Assembly (NCBI GenBank): GCA_016647705.1
Contig: CM028326.1
Span: 46,096,785 to 46,160,784, forward strand
Source: Eucommia ulmoides
Taxonomy: Eukaryota > Streptophyta > Magnoliopsida > Garryales > Eucommiaceae
Length of the DNA stretch: 64,000 bases
Direction of reading: 5' to 3'
Under the pieces are notes generated by a model that saw only the letters and a program-made list of their open reading frames with translations, had not been told where the DNA came from and made no database searches. Made by a program: the position numbers and the translations under genes. Positions 40,816 through 52,380 of this stretch are shown here, piece by piece. Within the stretch, counting starts at the first letter, position 1, and each line of letters opens with the position of its first letter.

Positions 40816-43132
40816 TGTTGGCCCAATGAGCTACCTAAGAGATGGATGAATTGGGTAGTGATAAAATTTAATCCAAATAATAATACTTCAAAAAATTTAA
40901 GTAATTAATTTAATTCTAAATTAATTATTATCTCTTTATAGTAGCGAAAATATATTATCAACTAGGTGCACACCAAATAACAATATATAAGTAAGGTAAA
41001 TAAAGCAGCACACCACGATATATCCTAGTTCACCAAGTTATTCTTGGCTAATCCAGTCCTCTGAGTCCCACGGAGATTCGCACCCACTAATCACTTAGAT
41101 TAATTTAAACAAGTAGGAACCAAACCTTTACAAAAATGATTCTTTTTACAGGCTTAAAATCAACCTTTATAAATTCATTTTCCTAGGCTCAGGAATAACC
41201 TTTTTTTGTTTCCAAGTTCAAGAATAATCTTTTCTTTTTTTCAGGCTCAAGAATAACCATATCTTTTCACAGGCTAAAAATTAACCTAATTCTATTATAG
41301 AGAGAATCACGACCTAATTCTTTTTATACCTTAGGCTCAACAATTAAACCTCACAATCACTCCAAGTATCATTTTTCCAAGTAAAGATGAAACCATTACA
41401 ATTCACTCACAATTGATCCTACTCAGGAAAAATTACACCTAAGCTCTTTTCAACGGGAAAAGAGTAATCTAATCTTTTTGTACTTAGGTAAAGATCCACT
41501 CCTAATAGTATCTAATCCGACACACAACTCACCAATTACAATAAAATGATAAGTTCTTCCCACTCGGAGCGTCTATCTCCTCAAATCAATTTAAACTCAA
41601 TTAATGTCCCAATATTTACTAGTAATAGAATTAAGTGAGGAAAATAAAAATCTGATTATAAAAATAATGCAGGTAGCACAATTAAATACGTAATCAGATT
41701 AACATACAAATCGTTTTTAAAAGGTTTTTGTACTTTTAAAGTTCAAAAATCATTTCTCAAAAAGATCAATTCACCAAGCAAATCCTAATAATAAAATACT
41801 CAATTAAAAAATAAGCTTAGAACGATCTCACTAGGAAAACACCGAATAGATTGCACGTAGTATCGCAAGACAATTTAGATCGGTGACGCTAACTCAAATA
41901 GCGCTTTAACTCAAGAACTTCTCAATAATCGATCTCACAATTGATCTCTCAAATTAATATCAGAATAATGACTCTTAGAAAAGCTTAGGAATTGAATAGT
42001 TCTTGATATTGTGTGTATTGTCATCTTGTTATGTAAAATTCGCATGTCTATATATAAGGAATTAAAACAAGTCTTCCAACGACTAGTTTTCAAATAATGA
42101 GTATCTAAAAAGCAGTTATAGACCCCATATATCATTATGTCTTAATCCTGATATAATTCCTTCAATTATATCTTTTAGAATATTTAATTAAGTCCCTCAA
42201 ACATTTTCTCAAACTCAATTAGGTAAGATAGAAAGAATTACATGTATTAAATTGAGAGATATAAGAAATACTTGAACCATATCTATAGGGATATTCAACT
42301 AGGAGTATCATATCTTAAATATATCAATATCCCTAAGATCTGTCAATCAAGTAAACAAATAACGGCTAGTTTTTAAATAAATCCCGAAATTCCACGAAAC
42401 TTGAAACTGGCCATCGATTGACCGACCAACACCCATCGGTCGACCTCCTAATTCCGGACGTAGCTCAAAACAAAATTCCTCGCCCATAAGTCGACCGCTA
42501 CTTATCCATCTGTTTACCGGACGATTCAGAGACATTCACAAGTTGACTTACCTGTCGACCGTAAGATCCAGAGACTTTACCTTATAACAAAATGTCGACC
42601 TTCCTGTCTACCGGTTGATTCAGAGAGTTCATCTAATTTCCATAGACCGACTTATCTGTTGACCAACTATTGCTAGAACACCTTTTCTTAATTAATTTTC
42701 ATTCAATTTCTTCGATGTTTTCGCCCCTTTAACCGATTTCTTTTCTTGGTTAGCTCCACTAAATTCTTAAATTCAATTTTAATCAATTATCTTTCTTAAA
42801 ATAATGTTTATTTTTTAATTTCACATAGGAGCAAATATGTTAGCTAATTAGGATTTTATTAAAAACACATATAACCATAAAAAAAAAAAATTGTGTCGTA
42901 TGTGATCTTAATCGGGATACATTAAGAGTAAAAATTTAACCTGAGTTATTTTTCCTAGATTCTTCAATTTCTTCAATCTCTTAACGTCCATCATCTTTGT
43001 CAGTCTCTTCAACATTCATTTTCTTCATGATAATATCTTTACTGGAACTTATAAATTAAAACACTCAATAAATCCATTAGTTCCACTAAAAATATCAACA
43101 TTTAATTATCCGTCAAAATCTTAAGATCAACA
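40816..43132 (-). repeat. 5' LTR of element G
   Basis: 2317 bp, plus-strand ends TGTTGGCCCAATGAGC and TTAAGATCAACA. It is longer than its partner because it retains a segment at about 41745-42564. TATA-like TATATATAAGG (minus CCTTATATATAG) near 42050 could be the LTR promoter. Confidence 0.8.
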
Positions 43133-44147
43133 ATAACCATTGACTACAACGTTTAACTAGTAATTTAGACGTGGGTGACATCCTTCTCCCAAAAAATAAA
43201 ATACTAAATTACACTTTCTACCTTAGAATTTTTATGTTGAAAACTTTCCCCTCATAGAAAACAAATTGTTTGAGAGGCTGATCAACATTTGAAGAATTTG
43301 CATAAATATTGATTTAGAAAAAGAAAATTAAAATATCAGATTTGTACCACATAAAATTATTATATTGTTTTTCGAAAAATGCACTTATTATTATTAATCT
43401 TTTTTAATTTTTAATAAATTTTTAGTCGTCGGATTCATATCAAGTAGGATTTGATATTAACAAAATGTTGTACTTATATTTCATATCATAGATAAAATTA
43501 GTAAAGATTTTTTTAAAAAAAAAATCTTAAAAAGTGGAGGAACAAAAATTGTAAGAAAAAAAGAAAGCTCCTTATAATAATGTATGCATGCATTATTGCA
43601 AAGTTTTAATTGATTGCATAGTGTTTCTATTTTTATTTTTATTTTTGTTTTTATTGTCAAAATATTTTAGAATCGAAATTGAAAGATAAACATAAAAAAT
43701 ATGGATTGTGTTTATTTAGCGTTTTACTATTTTACGTTATTATTAATAATAAAAAAAAAATTGCCATAAAAATATTAAAATAATTATGTTATTTTCCCAA
43801 AACATTGTTTGAAAATCTAGAGTAGAATAAATGTAGGCATTTTTTTATATGGGCCCAATGTCCAATATTAATTTTATAAAATCATCAGTATTCATTTTGA
43901 TTTAGACAAAAATCTATCGTCCAGTAATATTTGTTGAACAACAGTATTTTGCTACATAACAATATTTTTCAACCATATCGCAAATTGTATACATCGAGTT
44001 TCCAAATATTTGTTGCATAACAATATTTACAAAACTAAAGCACATTAAAATAATTATTATTGTGCAATAACTGTTATATCATCTATCGATGGTACAATAA
44101 CCTTTATATCACATATCACACTCGTATTAATAATAAAAATTGGACAG
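43133..44147. other. AT-rich intergenic sequence
   Basis: No gene recognised. Short repeated phrases of the type TTGTTGNATAACAATATTT occur near 43932-43975 and 44008-44030. The candidate LTR of copia E starts at the right end. Confidence 0.4.
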
Positions 44148-44617
44148 TGTTGTTATATTTTAATATAATATATTTTATTTAATTAATTAAATTAATTATT
44201 TGGGAGTTTTATAAGTTATGGAGTTAAAAGGTCTCCCACTATTTTAGTGGGTTAGTGCTCCATTATAGTGTCTTTTAATTTTCTTGTATGTTTCAAGACT
44301 TTTGGTATATTGTAATATTTTTCATTTATTTTTATGTATTTAATCTTGTGTATTTGGGAGCCTATAAATAGGTCATTCTACAAGTTTTGTGTATCATTTA
44401 TATTTTTATACATACATACTTTATATTGGGCGAAGAAATGTGTTCTCTTGGTAGAGTTTTGGGTTCTACTACTTGTGCAAAGTTACTGTGAACCAAACGA
44501 CTAAGTCAGGCTATTGTATCTTGGAGCGGACAAGTCGGGCTAAAGAGAACGAGATTTTCGTGTCTCAGTCCAATATTTGTTTGTATTTTTCTCTATTTAT
44601 TTGTATTTTCTCTAACA
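44148..44617 (+). repeat. Probable 5' LTR of copia E
   Basis: It ends TTTTCTCTAACA directly before ATTTTAAGGATATTCAAC and the gag ATG. It contains GAGCCTATAAATAGG (about 44369-44384), a good TATA box, as expected for the promoter in an LTR. The start TGTTGTTATATT is chosen by the TG rule only, because no second LTR is available. Confidence 0.6.
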
Positions 44618-44635
44618 ATTTTAAGGATATTCAAC
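44618..44635 (+). promoter_or_regulatory. Primer-site candidate of copia E
   Basis: ATTTTAAGGATATTCAAC lies between the LTR end and the gag start. Copia D has ATTTTAAGACGTTCAATT at exactly the same place (minus, 34521-34504). Neither fits the common initiator-Met primer site (TGGTATCAGAGC). Confidence 0.45.
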
Positions 44636-45450
44636 ATGGAGCTAATGATCGAGAAAGCAAACGAAAGTGTCAAAGATCTCAACAAGTCTTTTCGCTTTAA
44701 GGGAGTCATTTTCAAAAGATGGAAAGGCAAGGTACTTTTTTTTATCTAAATTATCTCAAAGTTGCTTATGTTCTTGCTGAGAAAAATCCCATCAAAATTT
44801 CTAGCGACAACATGACCAACGATGAAAAAATACACTCGTCAAGAGAAAGTAGAAAAATATGAAAGAGATGAGTATAATTGTCGTTTTTATCTCTTCAATT
44901 GTCTGGCGGATCAATTTTATGATTATTATGCTACTACTTACAAAACTACAAGGAAAATTTAGAAAGCGTTGCAAAGACATATGCCGCAAGCTGATTTCTT
45001 TTTTTATTTCAAATGGTGGATAAAAAATATGTTTTGGAGAAATATCAAGATTTTCAAATGATTGTTGCAAAAGTGAGATCTTAAGGCATTAAGATTGGAT
45101 ATAATCTTATTGTGGCCGGAATAATTGATAAATTTCCACCGTCATGGAGAGAGTTTCAAAAATCCACACATCACAACCAAAAGGAGACTTCACTAAAGAT
45201 GTTAATTACAAAAATCCGTATGGAAGAGGAAACCCGAGATCAAGATGCTCTTATGACACTTGAAGGTAACGATGATTCCATCACAAAGGTAAATCTTATT
45301 TCTTCAAATAATAATTTGCCCACAAATTATCCTCCTAGAAATAATAACTTCAAGGGAAAAAAATAAAGATATGAAATATTTTACTATACCTCACAACAAG
45401 AGTAACATGAACTTGAACCAAGTACCCCTTTCACAAAATCAATTTGGTGA
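44636..45450 (+). pseudogene. gag of copia E
   Basis: Starts [20 protein letters not shown] and shows [16 protein letters not shown], corresponding to FEWFHFKRWRQKMLFF in copia D. A frameshift in a T run at about 44735 and further stops break the middle. The 45112-45366 frame gives [18 protein letters not shown] and [16 protein letters not shown], the usual gag centre. No zinc knuckle remains before element F starts at 45459. Confidence 0.75.
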
Positions 45451-45458
45451 TTGTTTTG

Positions 45459-46884
45459 TGATGAGTGGTTTATTTACCAACAAATCAAGTATTTTTAGGT
45501 TCAAATATTTGTGTGTTTTCAAGCATTTTTGTTAGTTTAATATGTTTTTGTGTTGTTTTGTAGGTTTATAAATAAATGAAAAACAAGATGTAGAATCGGT
45601 TTAGGTGCAGTACCTTTAACACCATTTTTGGCAATGATGAAATCCAACTTTTGGACAATCGTAAAACATGGAAATTGTATATCTATGTCTTAGCTTTCAA
45701 TAGATTTTTGAATCACCCCAATCAAAGTTTGTACGAGAAAGTTACAGAGAAAATACAAATCAAGTGCCAGACACTGTCCCTATATCGTTGCAACGATAAT
45801 TTGATCACTGCAGCTGTGGTCTGTCAGTGTGTTTCTAACCCCATGATCGTTGCAGTGATCTTCTACAGAGGCCTGGCACCAGCTGGCAAGATTTTTTCTA
45901 GATATGTTTTGGATATTTTACATCTCTACTTGTATCCACTCATTCCCACAATACCTAGAACATTTTTGAGATTTTTTTTTGATAGCTCAAGATCATACCA
46001 AGCAAGAGATTTCATCAATTGGAGAAGAGAAAACAAGATCGGAGCGAATTTTATGGACATGGAATCATCAATTCTTCAGATATCGGTTATTCTCCCTTGT
46101 TTCTCTCTTTATTTTTGAACTCTTGTTGGTTGTTTGATCATGTATATATCATTTTTAGTTGAATATTTGGTTATGGCCATGAGCTAAACATTTATTATCT
46201 AAGTATTGATGTAGTTCACTAATATATATGTTTGATTAAATCATTTTTTCGTTATCGATTGTTCATCCCTATTTGATTGTGTTTACCATTCATTTACTTC
46301 CATTATATGCTTTTTATGATATTTTGGTTGATTTGAAAATACGGGGTTTGACACTCGGGAGAGATAACCCCGGATTCGGACTAGGGTTTAAACACATCGC
46401 AACGTTCTAATATTTCAGGAGATTATTAGAACATGTACAATCGTTGAGATTAGGGTGAGACTTATGTAAATGTTTAGACGCTAAACAGGGATATTGGTAT
46501 TGACATGAATTGTATATTCATTTACTTTACATTCGGGAGAGGTAGTGAGTGAGTTTTAGACACCTAGATTGTCAGATAGATCAATGATCGTTAATGTAAA
46601 CTAGACTAAATCAAACACGTTTAAGTGAACGAAATTAATCCCTAGATAATTTATTCTCATAAATGTTATTCTTAGTATTTTAGTTTAATTAATTTAGTTT
46701 AGTTTTATATTTTTACAAAAACCAAAAATTGGAAAGCCTAAATAAAGTTCGTTTACGATAATTACGGTACTTAGCCACAATTTAATCCAATTTCTATGGA
46801 TACGACAACACTACTCATCACTACACTATTAAAACTTGACCCGTACACTTGCAGTAACGTAGCGACGAAATAAAATCTGCAACA
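45459..46884 (+). repeat. 5' LTR of element F
   Basis: 1426 bp, TGATGAGTGGTTTATTTACC to ...TCTGCAACA. The first 400 bp match the 3' copy at 49667. The distal part (about 46350-46884) is similar in reverse complement to the LTRs at 125-1294 and 9303-10735, with corresponding phrases around GGGGTTTGACACTCGGGAGA and ACTTGCAGTAACGTAGCGAC. An open frame at 45651-46118 lies wholly inside the LTR and is probably accidental. Confidence 0.85.
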
Positions 46885-46910
46885 AGTTTTTGGCACCATT
46901 GTCGGGGATT
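46885..46910 (+). promoter_or_regulatory. Primer-binding site of element F
   Basis: TTTTTGGCACCATTGTCGGG follows the LTR end. It is the variant of TGGCGCCGTTGCCGGGGA, complementary to the 3' end of tRNA-Asp, used by Athila-type elements, with a few mismatches. Confidence 0.75.
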
Positions 46911-47016
46911 GGCTTTTAGATTGTTGTTGATATTGTGAATAAGTAACTTAATTTTAATTTAGGCATTTATTTTATTTTTAATTTTCATTTTTAGTTTTGT
47001 CTGTATTGCGAGGTAC

Positions 47017-47706
47017 TTGAAGATGCCTCATCAACAAGTGCTATTGCGATTTTTTTATCGGGATTCCGAGCTGTTTTATTGTGCTTGGGATAGCTATAAA
47101 GAGTTGCTCTTTTGGTTTCCAAATCATGGTTTCCTGAAGGAGTGTCAATTACTGAATTTCCTCGACGGGTTACAAGTCGTAACTAGAACTTTGATAGAAG
47201 GAGGAAATGATATCACTTCTTTTTACGACCTAACCGCGGATGATGCCTACTGGTTGTTGGAAGACACGGCAGAGTTTGATTTGCAGTATTAGAATTACTT
47301 AACAAGTTACCAAAGCGTGGGCGTTAGTTCCACCATTTGGGCGCCATGGATTGATACCCCAAACCAACATGTGGAGTCTTCCCCTACCCTGGAAGAGATG
47401 TTCGCTGAATTTATAGGGGAGACTCAAGTTTTCTGGAGAGAAACGCATGACCGTCTCAATGAGTATAAGGATTGTCTTGACAATATTGAGATAACCTATA
47501 CTGAAATTGATGTGACCGTAAAGTCCCTCGAGATACAAATCGGTCAGCTTATTTACTTTATTGAGGCCGAGTCAGAAGTGGTGGCACTGAGAGACACACA
47601 AGTCACATCCATATGTGAAAGCCACCATGAGGAACCGAATATGTGCGAGAGGAAATTGGGAGCATTTAACGACAATGATTCGAATGAGAAGAAAAACCAA
47701 GAATAA
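47017..47706 (+). pseudogene. gag of element F
   Basis: Two collinear frames. The first (47017-47292) has SYKELLFWFPNHGFLKECQL, then LNFLDGLQVVTRTLIEGG and TADDAYWLLEDTAEF. This matches the Ty3 gag capsid pattern (FKDLLRxCPHHGxxxxxQLxxFYxGLxxxTRTxVDAAxGG, DEAYxLxExxA). After a stop, the second (47317-47706) has an N-LEEMFAEFIGETQ region and VKSLEIQIGQLIYF, the LExQIGQL motif downstream of capsid. The second frame lies one stop after the first. Non-functional as it stands. Confidence 0.8.
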
Positions 47707-49666
47707 ATTGAAGATGAAGAATCACATAACGACAATCGTCATTTTTCACCATTTGAGATCCAAATTTTGATGCCACCCCCGATCTAAGATGATCACATCT
47801 ATGACGATTCAATGTGGCTCACTTATTCTCCACCGCTTTTATCACCGTTCATTCAAGCCCACTAAGCACATGAGCCGGAGAAAAATCAAGTTTAGAGCAT
47901 GTGCCGATCATTTCTAAATCTCGCCAAGTTTGAGGGCGTTGAGAATCAAGACCTGTATGTTGTGTTGTATGACACATACTATGGGCGAAAACCTCTCTTT
48001 GAAGATCCTTTCTCCATGTCAAGCCGAGGACATTAAACTAAGTGTTTCTTGGAAGACAACCCAAGTTTTTAAATAAATCAATCCATCACCGCTGACCACA
48101 CTCGGAGACGAGATTGTCTCGCCTCCCAGGTACGTGTTCAAAACCCCCTTCGTTACTATAACGCATGCTATTTGTTGAGTTCAAGGTTGGGTCACTATGG
48201 ACACTGCCCTTTCTAAGTTTAGGGAGATGTTTTGTATGTTTTCATGTTTGATGTCTTTTTGTTAGTTATGTAGTTAAGTTTAATAGTTGTTAAATGTTAT
48301 GTAGTTTAGGTTAAATTGTTTTCATGCATGTTAGTTTAGTATAAGTATGTTTGTGTTTGTAGCTGTTGTTATTGTGTGTTGACTTTTATAGTTCTTTTAG
48401 ATCATTACCCGATGATGATATTATCCCCTAGTTGTTTATCGAGGTCAAGGGTAATGGCCATTCATGTATGTTCTGTGTGATTGACATTTCGTTTTGGTAA
48501 AAGTCAATGTGGATCCTAATTTGCACGAGCACGTAGACTTAATGTACTAGCTATCCAATTGATTTGACGCCAATTATCCAGTAGCCAAGTTCATGATAAT
48601 TTAAGGGATTTTAGAACCTGATTGAGGGAAATTCGAGGCAAAATCCTAGGCGAGGTAGTTCAAGAGATATGATTTAGGAATTCATTTTGATCGCTTGAGC
48701 TGTTGAAGCCTTTCATGCAAAATGTTTTACCCCTTGTTACCCTGTCGAAGCATGTTAGCCGTTTTAATTCTGAACACGTAACAAATACCCTGACCAATAA
48801 AAAAAATTTCCAAACCATTGTCACTAAACCTAGGGCACAAATTGAGTCAAAATCAAGTTAGCATTTGTTTATGCTACTTGAGGTGAGCGGTTGGGTTTTG
48901 GGCGAACTTTTGATTGGTTCAGTATTTGAGTACTCACTTGTCATTTTTCTATCGTAGTTCCACACCCGTGAAATTGTACAAATAAAATAAGTTTGGGGAT
49001 GTGGTTGTTAAAAAAAAAAGGGTAAATATGGCTTGAATTTTGTTTGTTTAGACAAGTGAGTACTACATTTTAAAAATTAAGTTTGAGGTTGTTTCGAATT
49101 TGTCTTTGTGGGTAGGAGTGTGTTTGAGTGCCAAGCGTAGTGCCTTGGGTATCATTGATCTAAAGACGCTATCCTGTTTTATATTCACGATATAACCTTG
49201 GCCAGTTGATAAAAAACTAAACCAAGTTCTTTTGATCATTTAGAATTGCTTAGCCAACATTAGTGGAGAGTAGAACTCAATCTAGCTTATGAAAATCCTA
49301 AATCTTTTTGGTTTTAATTCATGAACTTTGTTGAATGATAATCTAATCCGGTCTTTGGACGATTGTGTAATAAGAGTTTTCTCACACACACTTGAACATG
49401 ATCTAGAATGGAGTTTACCGTTATTGATTGTTGAAATTCTAAAACACCACATGGTGCGTTTATTCTTGAACTCAATATGATTGGGGATCGTTTAGGGAAA
49501 ACTTTTTGGTCGATTAGTTTAAATTCAAAACTCACGCGTCGTTGTTTTTAGTTCGTTTGAGTTTTTCTTCTTTAGTATTTAAGTTCGTTAATTTGTTGTA
49601 GTAGTTTATTTTCTTGTGTGGGTGTTTTTGCTTGAGGACAAACAAACGTTGGAGTTTGGGGGTATT
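47707..49666 (+). other. Non-coding internal part of element F
   Basis: Contains the conserved 3' landmarks cited for the element and no pol similarity. It ends with the purine tract at the 3' LTR. Confidence 0.6.
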
Positions 49667-50085
49667 TGATGAGTGGTTTATTTACCAACAAATCAAGTAT
49701 TTTTAGGTTCAAATATTTGTGTGTTTTCAAACATTTTTGTTAGTTTAATATGTTTTTGTGTTGTTTTGTAGGTTTATAAATAAATGGGAAACAATATGCA
49801 AAATTGATTCAAGTGCAGCAACTTTAAAGTCATTTTTGAAAATGATGAAATCCTATTTTGGAAAGTCTCAAAACATGGAAGTTCTAGATCTATATCTTAG
49901 ATTGCCACAAGTTTTTGAATCACCTTAATCAGAAATGGTACGAGAACATTACGGCGAAAATACAAATCAGGCGCCAGATACTATCCTTGTATCGCTACAG
50001 CGATAATTTGGTCGTTGTAGCGGTGGTTTATCAGTGTGTTTCTGACCCCTAGGATTATTACCAAGACTGATGATTTTTTTTTTTA
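49667..50085 (+). repeat. 3' LTR of element F, truncated
   Basis: TGATGAGTGGTTTATTTACC onward matches the 5' LTR for about 400 bp and stops near a T11 run at 50070-50082, where copia E integrase sequence begins. The remaining 1 kb of LTR and the target duplication are missing. Confidence 0.85.
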
Positions 50086-50086
50086 A

Positions 50087-50870
50087 AATGTGAAGTGTGT
50101 AGTCAAACAAAAATTACTAAAAGACCTCATAAAAATATAGAAAGAAATACTGAATTACTAGAGTTAATTCACACTGATATTTTTAAATTTGAAATAATTT
50201 TAACTAGTGGAAAAAATAGATATTTTTTAACTTTTATTGATGATTTTTCAATATTTACTTATGTTTATCTGTTAAAAAATATAATTGGTGCTTTTAAAAA
50301 ATTTAAATTTTTTCACAAAGTTAGAAATCAATTCGGTAGAAAAATAAAGAGAATTAGAAGTGATAGAGGCCGGGAATATGTAATAATGATTACTCGTTTT
50401 TTGTTCAATCTTCAGGAATAATTCATCAGACTACTCCTCCATATTCACTTGCATCAAATGGTGTGGCAGAAAGAAAAAATTGAACTTTAATTGATTTAAC
50501 AAATGCTATGCTAATTGATTCTAGTGCTCCCCAAAATCTTTGGGGTGAAGTACTTTTAACTTCATGTTATGTTATAAATAGGGTGCCGCATAAAAAAAAA
50601 CTTAAATTACTCCTTTTGAGTTATGGAAGGGACATAAACCAAACTTTGTATATTTTAGAGTTTTGGGTTGTTTAGCCTTTGTTAGATTAACAAACCCTAA
50701 AAGACCTAAATTAGGTGCTAGAGCTACCACTTGTATTTTTCTTGGATATGCGGTAAATAATACAATCTATAGATTTTTTAATATTGAAAATAATATTTTT
50801 ATTGAATCTGGTGATGCTATTTTTCATTAAGAAATTTTTTCTTTTAAATCTAATGATAGGGGGGTAAAGT
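50087..50870 (+). pseudogene. Integrase of copia E
   Basis: The frame 50095-50421 begins at the Cys pair (KCEVCSQTK) and holds LLELIHTDIFKFE (first Asp), YFLTFIDDFSIFTYVYLL, and KRIRSDRGREYV (second Asp). After a shift come GIIHQTTPPYSLASNGVAER (catalytic Glu), LWGEVLLTSCYVINRVPHKK and CIFLGYAVNNTIYRFF. The triad residues are readable but the frame is broken by several stops. Confidence 0.82.
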
Positions 50871-51069
50871 AATTGAGAAAAATATTTTATCTAATTCTAT
50901 TTCTTCCACTCCTATTTTACAAAACAAAAATGATTTTGAAATTGAGTTAAGAAGGAATAAAAGAGCTAGACTTGAGAAGGATTTTGGACTTGATTTTTAT
51001 GTTTTTAATACTGAGGAAAATTGAATTACTTTTCAACAAGCTATGTCATCACCAGACGCAATTTTTTAG

Positions 51070-51800
51070 AAAGAGACTGTAAATGATGAGATTGAGTTTC
51101 TAATTTCTAACAAAACTTGGAAATTAGTAGGTTTACTGCCAGGTTTAAAAACTATAGGGTCGAAATAGGTTCTCAATAAAAAAATTAAACCTGATGGTTT
51201 CATAAATAAGTTTAAAGCTAGATTTGTTACTAAAGACTTTAAGCAAAAAGAAGATTTGAATTTTTTCGATACTTTTTCTCCAGTTACCAGAGATATATCC
51301 ATTAGATTGTTAATTGCTATTGCTGTAATTTTTAATTTAGAAATTTATCAAATGGATATAAAAACTATATTTTTAAATGAAGATCTAGATTAAGCAATTT
51401 ATATGGATCAAACTAAAGGTTTTATTGATCCTAGACAAGAAAACAAAGTGTGTAAATTGAATAAATCCCTGTATGGTATAAAACAAGCTCCTAAACAATG
51501 GCATGCGAATTTTGATTCCTGCATGATCGAAAATGGTTTTACGTCTAATGAGTGTGTTAATTGCATCTATTATAAATCTTGAAATAATTCACATGTTTTG
51601 GTTAGTCTCTATGTAGATGATTTTTTAATATTTGGCTCTAATTTAGATGTGATAGTTGAAAGAAAAAAAAAAAATGCTTAATAGTCATTTTAATATAAAA
51701 GATCTTGGTGAGGCTAATTTTATTTTGGGAATAAAAATTACAAAAACATGTGATGGTATTTTTCTTGATCAGTCGTATTACATTGAGAAAATTAAAAATA
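51070..51800 (+). pseudogene. Reverse transcriptase of copia E
   Basis: Conceptual translation shows NKTWKLVGLLPGLKTIGSK, FKARFVTKDFKQKEDLNFFD, TFSPVTRDISIRLLIAIAV, YQMDIKTIFLNEDLD, CKLNKSLYGIKQAPKQWHAN, LYVDDFLIFG (YVDD intact) and FNIKDLGEANFILGIKI. In-frame stops (for example within SK*VLNK and LD*AIY) are present. Confidence 0.82.
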
Positions 51801-51829
51801 TATAGATAATTTTTATAATTGCAAGCATG

Positions 51830-52380
51830 TTGCTACTCCTTTCGATTCTATCATACATTTATTTCTTGTTGAAAATGATTTTGATGTGATTAATCAAAAG
51901 GTATATGCTAGTATGATCGGTAACTTGTTATATGCGACTGATTGTACCAAACCTGACATTACATATTCACTTGGAGTACTTATCAGGTTTACTAGTAAAC
52001 CAGGTTAAGAACATTGATATGTCATTTAGCGTAAACTAAATTATTTATCCGACACTAAAAATTATAGTTTCTTTTATAAAAACATATCATGCGATATTTG
52101 AAGGTTTTAGTGATGCAAACTGGAATACATTGTTAGGTGATTCTCTTTGTACCATTAGTTATATTTTTACATTAGGTGATGGTGCTATATGTTAGAAGCC
52201 TAAAAAACAAACTATCATTATTAATTCGACAATGGAGGCTGAGCTTATAGCTCTAGCTTTTGCAAGTGAGGAAGCGAATTGGTTAAGAGATTTATTACAT
52301 GAAATCTCACTTTGGGAAAAACTAATTCCACCCATTTTAATACATTGTGATAGCACTGCTATAATTGGTAGAGTGAAAAT
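51830..52380 (+). pseudogene. RNase H of copia E, first part
   Basis: Shows YASMIGNLLYATDCTKPDIT, then EGFSDANWNT, KKQTIIINSTMEAELIALAF, ASEEANWLRDLLHEIS and ILIHCDSTAIIGRVK, after which insertion H interrupts. It resumes at 58011. Confidence 0.8.

Larger units (their letters stand above)
36953..43132 (-). mobile_element. Non-autonomous copia-type element G
   Basis: Two related LTRs (36953-38579 and 40816-43132) flank only 2.2 kb. On the minus strand the 5' LTR end (...GGGCCAACA at 40816) is followed by ATTAGTATCAGAGCTGG, a primer site complementary to initiator tRNA-Met (usual TGGTATCAGAGC). The other side shows the purine-rich AAAAAATGGGAGAT directly before TGTTGATTC. LTR sequence, closing motif (TATCACTACCCAATTCATCC) and gag-like ORFs resemble the SIRE/Maximus kind. 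No protease, integrase, RT or RNase H is found. Flanks TTTAT and ATAAC do not match, so one end may have been rearranged. Confidence 0.8.
45459..50085 (+). mobile_element. Athila-like gag-only element F
   Basis: 5' LTR 45459-46884, primer site right after it, a gag (47017-47706), a non-coding stretch, a purine tract GAGTTTGGGGGTATT (49652-49666) and a 3' LTR truncated to about 420 bp. No protease, RT, RNase H or integrase. The phrases TCAAGCCGAGGACATTAAAC with TTTCTTGGAAGACAACCCAAG (about 48019-48066), and CTTGAGGACAAACAAACGTT (49631-49650), are widespread in the 3' non-coding parts of plant gypsy elements. It inserted into copia E. Confidence 0.8.

Noticed and set aside
45651..46118. 155-codon frame in the 5' LTR of element F
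   Set aside because: Located inside U3/R of an LTR and not preserved in the 3' LTR (49667-50085). No recognisable domain.
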